NCBI GenBank assembly: GCA_910575155.1
Contig: CAJTDX010000013.1
Coordinates: 28,660-92,659 of the forward strand
Length of the DNA stretch: 64,000 nt
From: Lachnospiraceae bacterium
Lineage (GTDB): Bacteria > Bacillota > Clostridia > Lachnospirales > Lachnospiraceae
Direction of reading: 5' to 3'
The notes under the pieces were generated by a model. The model worked only from the letters and a program-made list of their open reading frames with translations. It was not told the origin of the DNA and did no database searches. The position numbers and the translations under genes are program-made. This document shows, piece by piece, positions 35,683-44,304 of this stretch. Within the stretch, counting starts at the first letter, position 1, and the number at the start of each line of letters is the position of its first letter.

Positions 35683-38418
35683 ATGAAGGGATTCAGTAGA
35701 GATATGAAAGAGAAAAAAAGCTATAAAGTATCAATAATAACAGCGGTATACAATGTGGAAGAATATCTGGAAGAAATGATCGAAAGCATAATCAGACAAA
35801 CCATTGGCTTTCAGAATATACAGCTTATTCTGGTAAACGACGGTTCCCGGGACAAATCGGGAACTATTTGCGACCGTTATGCTTCCAGATATCCGGACAA
35901 TGTGGTTGCAGTGCATAAGGAAAACGGCGGGGTATCTTCCGCCAGAAATGAAGGGCTCAAACATATCAGGGGAGAGTATGTGAATTTTACGGATTCCGAT
36001 GATATGCTCGAAGACGACGCCCTGGAAAAAATGTATGCATTTCTGAAAAAAAATGAGAAATGGATTGATGTGGCCGCCATAAAAATGGTATATTTCGGCG
36101 GCAGAGAGGGAGGTCACTCTTTAAATTATAAATTCAATAAAACCCGTATTCTTGAGCTGAGAAGAGACTATATGCATATTCAGCTGTCCATGAGCAGCGC
36201 TATGATCAAGAGCAGCTGTTTTGAAAACAGACGTTTTGATTTGGGCTTATCTTATGCCGAGGACGCTCAGGTGCTGCTTGATATTCTGCTGGAAAAAATG
36301 CGGTATGGGGTGATCAGCGATACCAGTTATCTGTACCGTAAACGGGTGGAGGGAAGCTCAGCGATTGATACGGGAAGAGACAGGACCGCTTACTATATAC
36401 CGTATATGGAACGATTTATCATGCATTCTCTGGAATATGCCAGGGAAAAGAAAGGATATATTCCCAAATTTATACAATATACCTGTATGTATGATTTACA
36501 GTGGAGGCTGAGGAGCAATCCTCTGGTAAAGCCTGATGTTCTTACAGAAGAAGAAGAACGGCGGTACAAGGAGCTTATGGTAAAGGCGCTTTCCTGTATT
36601 GACGACGATATTATCAATGAACAGAAGTTTCTCAGCGGCAGTTATAAAGCGGCGGTTACATTGGCAAAAGAACAGAACCGCGGGAAGAAAGAACTGGTGG
36701 CCTATACCCAGGATATCAAAATCTGCATCAGGGATATCACGTATACGGCGGCGGCGTTTTATACCGTATATTATGAGTTTTTATCGGTATCAGAAAAAGA
36801 GATTGTGCTGGAGGGGTATCTCAGATACTCAGCGGCGCTGGAACAGATAGAAGTTTTCATGAAAGGAACGGATAAAAAAGGTATTTTATGTGAAGCGGAA
36901 CTTTTTGAACGGGAAGACAAACGTGAATATTGTATGGATGAGCTGATCACACAGGCAAAAGGCTTTCGATGTACAATAAACAGGGAAAATCTCTCAGATA
37001 AAACGGAACTGCAGATCTGCCTGCGCTATGAGGATTATGAAATTGTCTGGAAAAACATAGCTTTTGGAAAATTTTTCCCATTATCGTCAAAATTACTGTC
37101 CAGTTATCTGTATCAGGACAGATTATTGCTGACCTATTCAGATCATCTGCTAAATCTGGTCCAGACGGCAGATGCAGGCCAGGTAAGAAAATGCGAGCAG
37201 AAATTACAGCAGGAATTAAAAGAATTAGAAAAAAAAGCGCCGGGAACCATAGAAGAAAGCATACGTTTAAGAAAAATCTACCACCGCGGGAAACGTCTTA
37301 AGAAAAAAGAAATATGGCTGATTAGTGACCGCATAGGGAAAGCGGACGATAATGGAGAAGCTTTTTTTACTTACATGAACAGAGAACATAAAAATTCCGG
37401 AATAGAAACTTATTTTATTCTCGATAAAGACTCTGAGGATTATGGACGTTTGGAAAAGATTGGAAAAGTAGTGCCATATCTTTCTCAGGAACATAAAATA
37501 CTGGCGCTTTTGTGTGATAAAGTAATCTCATCACAGGGAGAAGATTATGTATTCCATCCTTTTTTTGGAAAGTCTTCCTTATATAAAGACATTATGTATC
37601 GTCAGAAGTTTGTGTTTTTACAGCACGGTATTACCAAGGATGACCTGAGCGGATGGCTCAAAAAGACGAATAAGAATATCAGTATGTTTGTAACCGCTAC
37701 AAATATGGAGTATCAGTCCATACTGGATTATGCTTATGGATATAGTGAAAAACAGGTAAAATGTACCGGATTTCCAAGATTCGATTATCTGTACGATCAT
37801 TCAGAGGGGAAGAATGTGATTACATTTATGCCCACCTGGAGAGCGTATCTCGTCGGAAAATACGACGCTCAGAATAATTCCAGAGTGCTGCTGGAAGGAA
37901 TTGAGGAGAACGCTTATTTCCAGATGTACCGCCAGGTATTTTCAGACAGCAGTTTATATGAAGCCGCCAGGAACTACGGTTACAAAATCAGGCTGATGAT
38001 GCATCCTTCCATGCCGGAGGAATGTATTTCCTACTTTAATTGCGGGAAAAATGTGGAAGTAATTGACAGGAACACAAGATACCGGGAGCTTTTTGCAGAC
38101 TCCAAACTGATTGTCACAGATTACTCTTCGGCAGTGTTTGATTTTGCTTATCTGAGAAAGCCAGTATTATATTTTCAGCAGGATGTAGAGGAATTTTTTT
38201 CAGGAAAGCATAATTATGAAAGGGGTTATTTTGATTATGAGAGGGACGGGTTTGGAGAAGTGGAATACACAGCAGAAGGCCTGATATCCAGATTAATTGA
38301 ATATATGGAGCATGACTGCCAGTTGAAAGATCTTTACAGAGACAGGATCGACAAGACGTTTCCTTATAATGATACCGATAATTGCCAAAGAGTATATGAG
38401 GAAATACGAAAAGTGTAA
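35683..38418 (+). CDS. GT2-CDP-glycerol transferase fusion protein
   Basis: A 911-residue fusion. Residues about 15-300 are a GT2 domain (VSIITAVYNVEEYL, VNDGSRDKSG, SARNEGLKHI and the acidic site DSDDMLEDD). Residues about 540-905 are a glycerophosphotransferase (EIWLISDRIGKADDNGEAFF, VFLQHGITKDDLS, MPTWRAYL, TDYSSAVFDFAYLRKPVLYF). A linker region of about 240 residues separates them. Such fusions fit one enzyme making a sugar-glycerolphosphate repeat. The start is uncertain: 35683 and 35704 are in frame and neither has a good ribosome site. It is the third glycerophosphotransferase in a row, with a similar fusion at 48949. Confidence 0.88.
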   Translation: MKGFSRDMKEKKSYKVSIITAVYNVEEYLEEMIESIIRQTIGFQNIQLILVNDGSRDKSGTICDRYASRYPDNVVAVHKENGGVSSARNEGLKHIRGEYVNFTDSDDMLEDDALEKMYAFLKKNEKWIDVAAIKMVYFGGREGGHSLNYKFNKTRILELRRDYMHIQLSMSSAMIKSSCFENRRFDLGLSYAEDAQVLLDILLEKMRYGVISDTSYLYRKRVEGSSAIDTGRDRTAYYIPYMERFIMHSLEYAREKKGYIPKFIQYTCMYDLQWRLRSNPLVKPDVLTEEEERRYKELMVKALSCIDDDIINEQKFLSGSYKAAVTLAKEQNRGKKELVAYTQDIKICIRDITYTAAAFYTVYYEFLSVSEKEIVLEGYLRYSAALEQIEVFMKGTDKKGILCEAELFEREDKREYCMDELITQAKGFRCTINRENLSDKTELQICLRYEDYEIVWKNIAFGKFFPLSSKLLSSYLYQDRLLLTYSDHLLNLVQTADAGQVRKCEQKLQQELKELEKKAPGTIEESIRLRKIYHRGKRLKKKEIWLISDRIGKADDNGEAFFTYMNREHKNSGIETYFILDKDSEDYGRLEKIGKVVPYLSQEHKILALLCDKVISSQGEDYVFHPFFGKSSLYKDIMYRQKFVFLQHGITKDDLSGWLKKTNKNISMFVTATNMEYQSILDYAYGYSEKQVKCTGFPRFDYLYDHSEGKNVITFMPTWRAYLVGKYDAQNNSRVLLEGIEENAYFQMYRQVFSDSSLYEAARNYGYKIRLMMHPSMPEECISYFNCGKNVEVIDRNTRYRELFADSKLIVTDYSSAVFDFAYLRKPVLYFQQDVEEFFSGKHNYERGYFDYERDGFGEVEYTAEGLISRLIEYMEHDCQLKDLYRDRIDKTFPYNDTDNCQRVYEEIRKV

Positions 38419-38476
38419 TGCGTATCACAAAACAGGTATTTTTTGATTTTGACGGACGAGGTAAAATTAGGAAAAG

Positions 38477-39913
38477 ATGAGTTATGTAAATTTAGAATAT
38501 TATATTTTAGTAGCAATTATTTTAACGGTATATTATTTGCTGCCCCGGAAGGTGAGATGGACGGCGATTCTGGCAGGGAGCGCATGGTTCTATGTCAGAG
38601 CGGCGGGAGACGTACCGCAGATGATGGTTTTCGTGTTCTCTATTGTCATCAGCTTTGCTGCGTCTCATCTTATCAACAGACAGGCAAACAAAAATATGAG
38701 GATTTTTTGGCTTTGGAGCGCTGTTTTGCTGTCTGCCGGGCCGCTGATTGTATTTAAGGGCAGCGAACTCTTTTTAAAAGAATCAGCGGGCAGCTTGCAT
38801 TTGATTGTACCTGTCGGCTTGTCTTTTTATACCATGCAGATGATTGCCTATCTGGCAGACGTATATTACGGAAAAATCAGTCCGCAGAATAATTTATTAA
38901 AATACGCTTTATTTATCAGTTTTTTTCCGCAGATTATACAGGGTCCCATTCCCAGATATGAACAGTTGGGCGTGCAGTTATTCAAAGGCAGTAAATTTGA
39001 ATTTACAAATCTTGTGAGAGGCGCACAGCTTCTTTTATGGGGCTTCTTCTTAAAAATGATGATCGCGGACAAAGCGGCAATTGCAGTCAACCAGATTTTT
39101 GACCATTACAGAATGTACGCAGGCGTGTATGTTCTTGTTGCCGGAGTTTTATACAGCATTCAGCTCTATACAGATTTTCTGGCATGTACCGTAATGGCGA
39201 AAGGAGCGGCGGAGCTTTTTGGAATAAGCGTGGCGGATAATTTTTCTCATCCTTATTTTTCAGTATCCATCCAGGAATTCTGGAGAAGATGGCATATGTC
39301 GCTGAGTTCCTGGCTGAAAGATTATATTTATATCCCTCTGGGCGGGAACAGAAAAGGGAAGTTCTCAAAATACGTTAATCTGATAATCACCTTTGGGGTC
39401 AGCGGTGTCTGGCATGGCGGGAGCTGGAAATTTGTATTTTGGGGGCTGCTCCATGCAGGATACCAGATTGCCGGAGGGCTTACCAGAACAACGAGAGACA
39501 GATTATATAAAATGGCGGGAATAGAAAAAGACAGTTTTGCCTGGAAGCTTTATCGGACTGTGGGAACATTTGTCTGGGTAATGTTTGCCTGGATTATTTT
39601 CAGGGCAGAATCATTAAAAACGGGACTGCTCATGATAAAGTCAGTATTTACCACCTTTAATCCATGGATTTTACTGAATGGATCTTTGAATGATCTGATG
39701 GATTACAGAGAATGGGAGATCCTGGGGATTTCTGTGTTCATACTCTTTTTTGTAAGCCGGATGCAGGAACGGATGGTTATTCGGGACTGGATTTTGAAGC
39801 AGCATATCAGCGTTCGATGGGGAATTTATGTGTGTACGGTCTTGTTTATCTGGCTTTGCGGGACTTATGGATTTGGCTTTGATGCACAGAACTTTATATA
39901 TGGAGGGTTTTGA
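38477..39913 (+). CDS. MBOAT family O-acyltransferase (DltB-like)
   Basis: A 478-residue membrane-bound O-acyltransferase with about eleven helices. The family core is present: FFPQIIQGPIPRYEQL, EFWRRWHMSLSSWLKDYIYIPLGGN and GVSGVWHGGSW with the catalytic His313. The enzyme passes an acyl group across the membrane to the partner SGNH protein. The stop codon overlaps the region before the next gene (partner ATG at 39916), so the pair is translationally linked. No acyl-adenylating or carrier-protein gene is adjacent, unlike the second MBOAT at 56277, so the donor here may be acetyl-CoA or another thioester. Confidence 0.92.
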   Translation: MSYVNLEYYILVAIILTVYYLLPRKVRWTAILAGSAWFYVRAAGDVPQMMVFVFSIVISFAASHLINRQANKNMRIFWLWSAVLLSAGPLIVFKGSELFLKESAGSLHLIVPVGLSFYTMQMIAYLADVYYGKISPQNNLLKYALFISFFPQIIQGPIPRYEQLGVQLFKGSKFEFTNLVRGAQLLLWGFFLKMMIADKAAIAVNQIFDHYRMYAGVYVLVAGVLYSIQLYTDFLACTVMAKGAAELFGISVADNFSHPYFSVSIQEFWRRWHMSLSSWLKDYIYIPLGGNRKGKFSKYVNLIITFGVSGVWHGGSWKFVFWGLLHAGYQIAGGLTRTTRDRLYKMAGIEKDSFAWKLYRTVGTFVWVMFAWIIFRAESLKTGLLMIKSVFTTFNPWILLNGSLNDLMDYREWEILGISVFILFFVSRMQERMVIRDWILKQHISVRWGIYVCTVLFIWLCGTYGFGFDAQNFIYGGF

Positions 39914-39915
39914 GC

Positions 39916-41388
39916 ATGAAAAAGATAGCAAAAGATATTGTTAAATCAGCAGCGTTCATTTTATGTCTGGTTCTTCTATTGGGAGAAGTGAATAAGATTC
40001 TCCTGTTCAAAGCCGTTGAATACAGAAGATACAGTCCATATTCACAATATGAGAAATTTTATGAGATGGAAACAGACTCCATAGACGTGCTGTTTGCGGG
40101 AAGCAGCCATAGTTACTGTTCTTTTTCACCGCAGGATTTCTATGATCAGTTTAAAATCCGCAGTTATAATCTGGGAAGCAGCAGACAGGACGTCTGGATA
40201 AGTTACTATTGGATTCGGGAAGCGCTGAGGTTTCAGAAGCCCAAAGCTGTGATTTTGGAAACATTCTATATATTTGGAAAAGGCGGAGAGCCGTTTGTGA
40301 GAAGATCCCTGGACTATATGAAATGGTCTTCGGTAAAGAAGGAGGCAGTTTCAGCAGCGCGTCAGGAATATCCGGAAATTACCGCCGCAAGTTTTTATCT
40401 GCCGAATATTCGTTTTCATGAGCGGTGGAAAGAAGTTGGCGAGGATGATTTTTTGCACAGGGAACTGGCGGAAAATTATGAGCTGAAAGGATATTCTGCC
40501 ATAGGAAAGAAATGTGGTGAAGAAACTTATCAGCCGTTTTCCTCAGACACAGAGGAAAAAGAAGAAATTTCAGAAGACGTCAGTAAATATCTTGATAAAA
40601 TTGTCGGCTTATGCAAAGAAAATAATGTGGAACTTTTATTTGTCTCCAATCCCGCAAAGGACTGGTCTGTGCAGCAGCATAATGCCGTTGCGGAGTATGC
40701 CAGACAGCAGGGAATTGAGTATTATGATTTTAACACACAGGAGCTATATATAAAATCCGGATATAATTTTTCGGAAGATAATGGAGACGCGGGACATTCC
40801 AACATCTGGGGAGCGGAAAAAATTACGAGGGCGATGGGAGAGATCCTGCAGCAGTCATATCAGATTGAAGGAACAGAAGATAAGCAGTGGGAAGAGACAA
40901 AGGAATATTATGAAAATATAAAAAAGGATTATGCTTTGAAGTATGAAACGGATATCAATAAGTATCTTCCGTTGCTGTCAGATCCGCGCTATTCCGTATT
41001 GATATCTGCAAAAGACGAAGCTGTGAATGGACTGACGGAAGAGATCACAGGTAAGTTAAGAGCATTGGGCTTGCAGACAGATTTTAGCGGCAAAATACAC
41101 AACAGCTATTATGCAGTTATCTTACCGGATCAAGTGATCGAAGAAATCAGCGCTGAAGCGCTGTCCACGGAGGGAACGCTGCGGGGCGGACTTAGCAGCT
41201 ATTATGTATCCAGCGCAGGCTATTTGTGCGGAAATAACAGCTCCATCCTGATTGACGGCATAGAATATTCTGTAAATTCAAGAGGATTGAATGTGGTAGT
41301 TTACAACAATGAGAATAATGAAGTGATTGACGCGGTTTGTTTTGATACGTACGAAGGTTTAAAAGCCATGAGAAAGAACATACAATAA
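39916..41388 (+). CDS. SGNH-type extracytoplasmic acyltransferase partner (DltD/AlgX-like)
   Basis: A 490-residue protein with one N-terminal membrane helix (about residues 8-28) and an exported domain. The SGNH nucleophile block is VLFAGSSHSYCSF (Ser63/64), and the late GHSNIWGAEKI holds the catalytic His. It should take the acyl group from the MBOAT protein encoded directly upstream and place it on the exported polymer. The ATG at 39916 follows GGAGGGTTTTGAGC; an in-frame TTG at 39910 is less likely. The C-terminal 150 residues match no family I recognise. It ends the long plus-strand run and is followed by a hairpin-rich spacer. Confidence 0.85.
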   Translation: MKKIAKDIVKSAAFILCLVLLLGEVNKILLFKAVEYRRYSPYSQYEKFYEMETDSIDVLFAGSSHSYCSFSPQDFYDQFKIRSYNLGSSRQDVWISYYWIREALRFQKPKAVILETFYIFGKGGEPFVRRSLDYMKWSSVKKEAVSAARQEYPEITAASFYLPNIRFHERWKEVGEDDFLHRELAENYELKGYSAIGKKCGEETYQPFSSDTEEKEEISEDVSKYLDKIVGLCKENNVELLFVSNPAKDWSVQQHNAVAEYARQQGIEYYDFNTQELYIKSGYNFSEDNGDAGHSNIWGAEKITRAMGEILQQSYQIEGTEDKQWEETKEYYENIKKDYALKYETDINKYLPLLSDPRYSVLISAKDEAVNGLTEEITGKLRALGLQTDFSGKIHNSYYAVILPDQVIEEISAEALSTEGTLRGGLSSYYVSSAGYLCGNNSSILIDGIEYSVNSRGLNVVVYNNENNEVIDAVCFDTYEGLKAMRKNIQ

Positions 41389-41411
41389 TATGAAGGTACG
41401 TGTTCCATAAG

Positions 41412-41490
41412 AGAAAAGCAATGATGCGCACGCGTGCAAATGGACGACAGGTCGCTGTGTGACCGCACGCGGCGCAGCAAGCCGTCAGGG
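41412..41490. repeat. Dispersed intergenic repeat, copy C (diverged)
   Basis: AAAAGCAATGATGCGCACGC at 41413 onward follows the same order of blocks as copy A at 13503-13605: CAATGAT, GCGCAC, CGC, GTG, CGGCGC, GCAA and GTCAGG. Overall identity is only partial, so relatedness is likely rather than certain. No reading frame is preserved. It lies 24 bases after the stop of the SGNH gene. Confidence 0.45.
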
Positions 41491-41498
41491 GGCTGTCA

Positions 41499-41556
41499 GT
41501 TCATAGATCGTCATGAACAGGGAGGCATGTGACTCGTCGAATCACATACCTCCCTG
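41499..41556. terminator. Bidirectional terminator hairpins between convergent genes
   Basis: CAGGGAGG and ATGTGA (41518-41532) pair with TCACAT and CCTCCCTG (41542-41556), with one C-A mismatch and a nine-base loop. A smaller GTTCAT/ATGAAC hairpin lies at 41499-41518. The structure sits between the plus-strand SGNH gene and minus-strand genes. T-runs are poor, so termination could be factor-dependent. Confidence 0.55.
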
Positions 41557-41565
41557 TAATTATCC

Positions 41566-41784
41566 CTATAAAAAGAAAAATACCTGTCTCCATGCTTTGA
41601 TTTCACTTTCCATATATGACCTCGTCACTTCTTCCTGATCATACGGCTCCATCAACATGCTCAGCGCCTCCTGTTCCTTTCTTTCCAGATCCTCCTTCAA
41701 TACATCCCTGTCTTTACATATTCTGATAGTTTCTTTCATTGCCTTCCCTGTCCTGCCATAAGCCTTCACCTGCTCATTGCACAC
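41566..41784 (-). pseudogene. Possible C-terminal remnant of a PD-(D/E)XK nuclease-type transposase
   Basis: A 72-codon frame that would begin with GTG and has no ribosome site; an in-frame stop lies a few codons upstream. The peptide (ICKDRDVLKEDLERKEQEALSML followed by acidic and aromatic residues) resembles the C-terminal end of Rpn-type putative transposases abundant in Lachnospiraceae. That likeness is from memory and is not certain. If correct, it is a scrap of a lost insertion next to the start of the mixed-orientation block. Confidence 0.3.
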
Positions 41785-41834
41785 TTTTGTAAATGATATT
41801 TATTTTCAATTTCAAAACCAGGCTGCTGCGTTTT

Positions 41835-43322
41835 TTATCTCGCATATACAGTTGTATTTCCAGGCTTGTTTTTGCCGACTTTAGTATAATGATTTTTTTT
41901 GATAAATGCTCGGATTTCTTTGTAACCAAAACACCCATCAGAGAGAACGATTACTTTGGGCAGATTTTGGGAAATTTCTTCATAATATTCTTCCGCCCTT
42001 TTCTCATCAATGGAAAGAGGCGGGGATTGATAAGCGTATTTGGTACAGGCAAAGCGTTCGCTTACATTGTATATGATATTCCAGTTGCCGCAGACCAGAA
42101 TTTCATCTTCCGGCGAAGAGTGATCAGTCACAAATTTTGCAACCTGCAGAACATTCTCATCCATTTGGGCGGACTCCTGGCCGCCCAAATCCTTTAAAGC
42201 CGTACTTGCCGTGGTCAGCCAGTCCGGCACAGTCAGCGTAAGTATGACATAGATAAAGACAAAGGAAAGCCCTGTCTTGGGAGATTTCATTTTGATTTTA
42301 TATCTGCTGCAGAAACTTGCAAAAGGATAGACCAGAGAAGGTATGATGATCATTCCGTAATGCGGAAATGAAAGTCCCGACAGCGACAGAAACACGATAT
42401 TTACCAGGAAATAAACAATGTATAAAATATCAAAAAAACTTTTAATTTTTATGGTATGAAAGATTAATAGCGCAAGCGCAAGAATCGTAACAGTTTCATT
42501 TAAGAAATTTAAAAATACGGATCCTCTGAACGCAAGGGCTGCAAGCGGACTGTCAAAAGAGGAATATTGCTTATTGAATACAATGTAATTGTCGAAAAAC
42601 AGTTCCAGAGAATCATGAACAGCCAGCCATATAAGGATGGGCAGAGTGATCAGCAAAAAGCCAGTCACAAAAAAGGCCAGGAAACCGAATATATTTTTGA
42701 TCTGGCGTTTGCGTATGGAAGAAATCAGCACTCCAATGCACATTACAAGCCAGACCGGGATCATATTTACTCTGAGCATACATACGGCGCCAAAAGAAAA
42801 GCCGCAGCATAGCAGGCGCAATTTGGAAATCCGTTCGTTTAAAAAGTAATCCGCAAATATATAGATAGATGCGGAAATAAAAGGGAGCGCAAACTCTTCC
42901 GTTAAATTGCCCTCCTGAAAATATTGGAATAAGGGAGCGCAGGAGAGTAAGAGAATGCCAAAAGAGACGAGTCTGCCGCATTTGAGCCGGGAAATCTTAT
43001 ACATAATTGCAAAGCTGATGAATAAAGTAATTAACTCCACAATCCACAGTCCAATTTGTTTCGAAATGAACAGCCCGGCCGTATTGAAAAGATAAATCAG
43101 AGGACCTTTATGGTCAAATACATCCCGGTATGGCATTTTGCCGTCTAAAATCATTCTGGCGATATATTGAAAGACGGCGGAATCCGTGGAGGCGGCGTTG
43201 TTTTTCCAGATATGGCTGGAGCATTGCAGGGAAAACAAAAAGGCAAGGGCCGCGAGGGAGAGGAATGTGAACGTTTTGAACATGAATTCTTTTTTCTGGC
43301 TGATTTTTAATTTGATATCCAT
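41835..43322 (-). CDS. GT-C type membrane glycosyltransferase (GT39-like)
   Basis: A 495-residue protein with about eleven helices. The first external loop holds SAVFQYIARMILDGKMPYRDVFDHKGPLIY, with the acidic residues and DHKGP typical of GT39/ArnT-like transferases that use polyprenyl-phosphate sugars. The soluble C-terminal portion (from about 400) includes ILVCGNWNIIY. It runs opposite to the main operon, starts after AAAGGAG, and diverges from the GT2 gene at 43546 and the GtrA fusion at 44294. The three together look like a GT2-GtrA-GT-C decoration set. The leader has a CTCAAAAAT/ATTTTTGAG inverted repeat. Confidence 0.82.
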   Translation of the reverse strand: MDIKLKISQKKEFMFKTFTFLSLAALAFLFSLQCSSHIWKNNAASTDSAVFQYIARMILDGKMPYRDVFDHKGPLIYLFNTAGLFISKQIGLWIVELITLFISFAIMYKISRLKCGRLVSFGILLLSCAPLFQYFQEGNLTEEFALPFISASIYIFADYFLNERISKLRLLCCGFSFGAVCMLRVNMIPVWLVMCIGVLISSIRKRQIKNIFGFLAFFVTGFLLITLPILIWLAVHDSLELFFDNYIVFNKQYSSFDSPLAALAFRGSVFLNFLNETVTILALALLIFHTIKIKSFFDILYIVYFLVNIVFLSLSGLSFPHYGMIIIPSLVYPFASFCSRYKIKMKSPKTGLSFVFIYVILTLTVPDWLTTASTALKDLGGQESAQMDENVLQVAKFVTDHSSPEDEILVCGNWNIIYNVSERFACTKYAYQSPPLSIDEKRAEEYYEEISQNLPKVIVLSDGCFGYKEIRAFIKKNHYTKVGKNKPGNTTVYAR

Positions 43323-43545
43323 AAGATCCGTATTCTCCTTTATTGAAGGTGCTCAAAAATATAGAACGTAATTCTTGATTTTTGAGTTTAAGTATAATAT
43401 ATTATTATATAGTCAAATTTGTCTGTTAGCAAGATAACATATTTAATATGACATATTTCACGGTACAATGCAATCATACGAAGCATGAGAGATGAGAAAG
43501 CGGGCAGAGAATTTTGAAAATGCCTGAAACGGGAGGAAATTGGAA
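43323..43545. promoter_or_regulatory. Divergent AT-rich intergenic region
   Basis: The region separates the minus-strand GT-C gene from the plus-strand GT2 gene. CTCAAAAAT at 43352-43360 and ATTTTTGAG at 43378-43386 form a nine-base inverted repeat in the minus-strand leader. A minus-strand TATACT with TTTGAC 15 bases upstream lies within 43391-43417. A plus-strand TACAAT is at 43464-43469 without a good -35. These are likely divergent promoters but not precise ones. Confidence 0.4.
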
Positions 43546-44304
43546 ATGGACGATTCATTATATATTGTCGTTCCGGCTTATAATGAGGAAGAAAATATTA
43601 CAAAATTAGTAGAAGACTGGTATCCGGTTGTAGAGCGGTATGGAAATGAGAAGTCGCGCCTTGTCATTGTGAATGATGGGAGTAAGGATGATACTTACAA
43701 AATTCTTTGTGAGTGTACGCAGAAAAGGCCGCTGCTTAAGGCGCTGGATAAAGAAAATGGAGGACACGGCGCGGCGGTTCTGTACGGCTACAGGTACGCG
43801 GTAAGTAAGAAAGCGGATTATATTTTTCAGACAGATTCGGACGGACAAACTGTGGCGGATGAGTTTGAGCAGTTTTGGCGGGCGAGAAAAACGTACGACG
43901 CTGTGATTGGGAAGCGTACGGTCCGGCAGGACGGTTTGTCAAGAAAATTTATAGAACAGACGTTGTGTTTTATTTTGCGAATGACGTTTGGGGTGAAAAT
44001 AAAGGATGCCAACGCCCCGTTCCGTCTTATGAAAAGAGAACTGGTGGAAAAGTATATCAGGAAAATGCCGAAAGACTTCAATCTTCCGAACGTAATGCTG
44101 ACTACATATTTCGTATATTTTCATGAGAAGATAAAATTTATTGAGATTACGTTTAAGCCGCGGCAGGCCGGATGCAATTCCATTAATATTAAGAAAATCA
44201 TTAAAATCGGCTGGAAAGCGCTTGGAGATTTCCGCATTTTGAAGAAGCGTATGAACAATAACGGAGAGAAGCAGACGCGGAAAGAAGGAGTAAATGAATT
44301 ATAA
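43546..44304 (+). CDS. DPM1-like GT2 glycosyltransferase
   Basis: A 252-residue GT2 protein of the polyprenyl-phosphate-sugar-synthase type: YIVVPAYNEEENI, VNDGSKDDT, NGGHGAAVLYGYRYA, the acidic QTDSDGQT and FRLMKRELV. It lacks the C-terminal membrane helices of GtrB. The ATG at 43546 follows GGAGGAAATTGGAA; an in-frame TTG six bases earlier is less likely. It overlaps the start of the GtrA-acyltransferase gene by 11 bases, so the two products are made together. It probably supplies the lipid-linked sugar that a GtrA-type protein flips and the GT-C protein uses. Confidence 0.88.
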   Translation: MDDSLYIVVPAYNEEENITKLVEDWYPVVERYGNEKSRLVIVNDGSKDDTYKILCECTQKRPLLKALDKENGGHGAAVLYGYRYAVSKKADYIFQTDSDGQTVADEFEQFWRARKTYDAVIGKRTVRQDGLSRKFIEQTLCFILRMTFGVKIKDANAPFRLMKRELVEKYIRKMPKDFNLPNVMLTTYFVYFHEKIKFIEITFKPRQAGCNSINIKKIIKIGWKALGDFRILKKRMNNNGEKQTRKEGVNEL

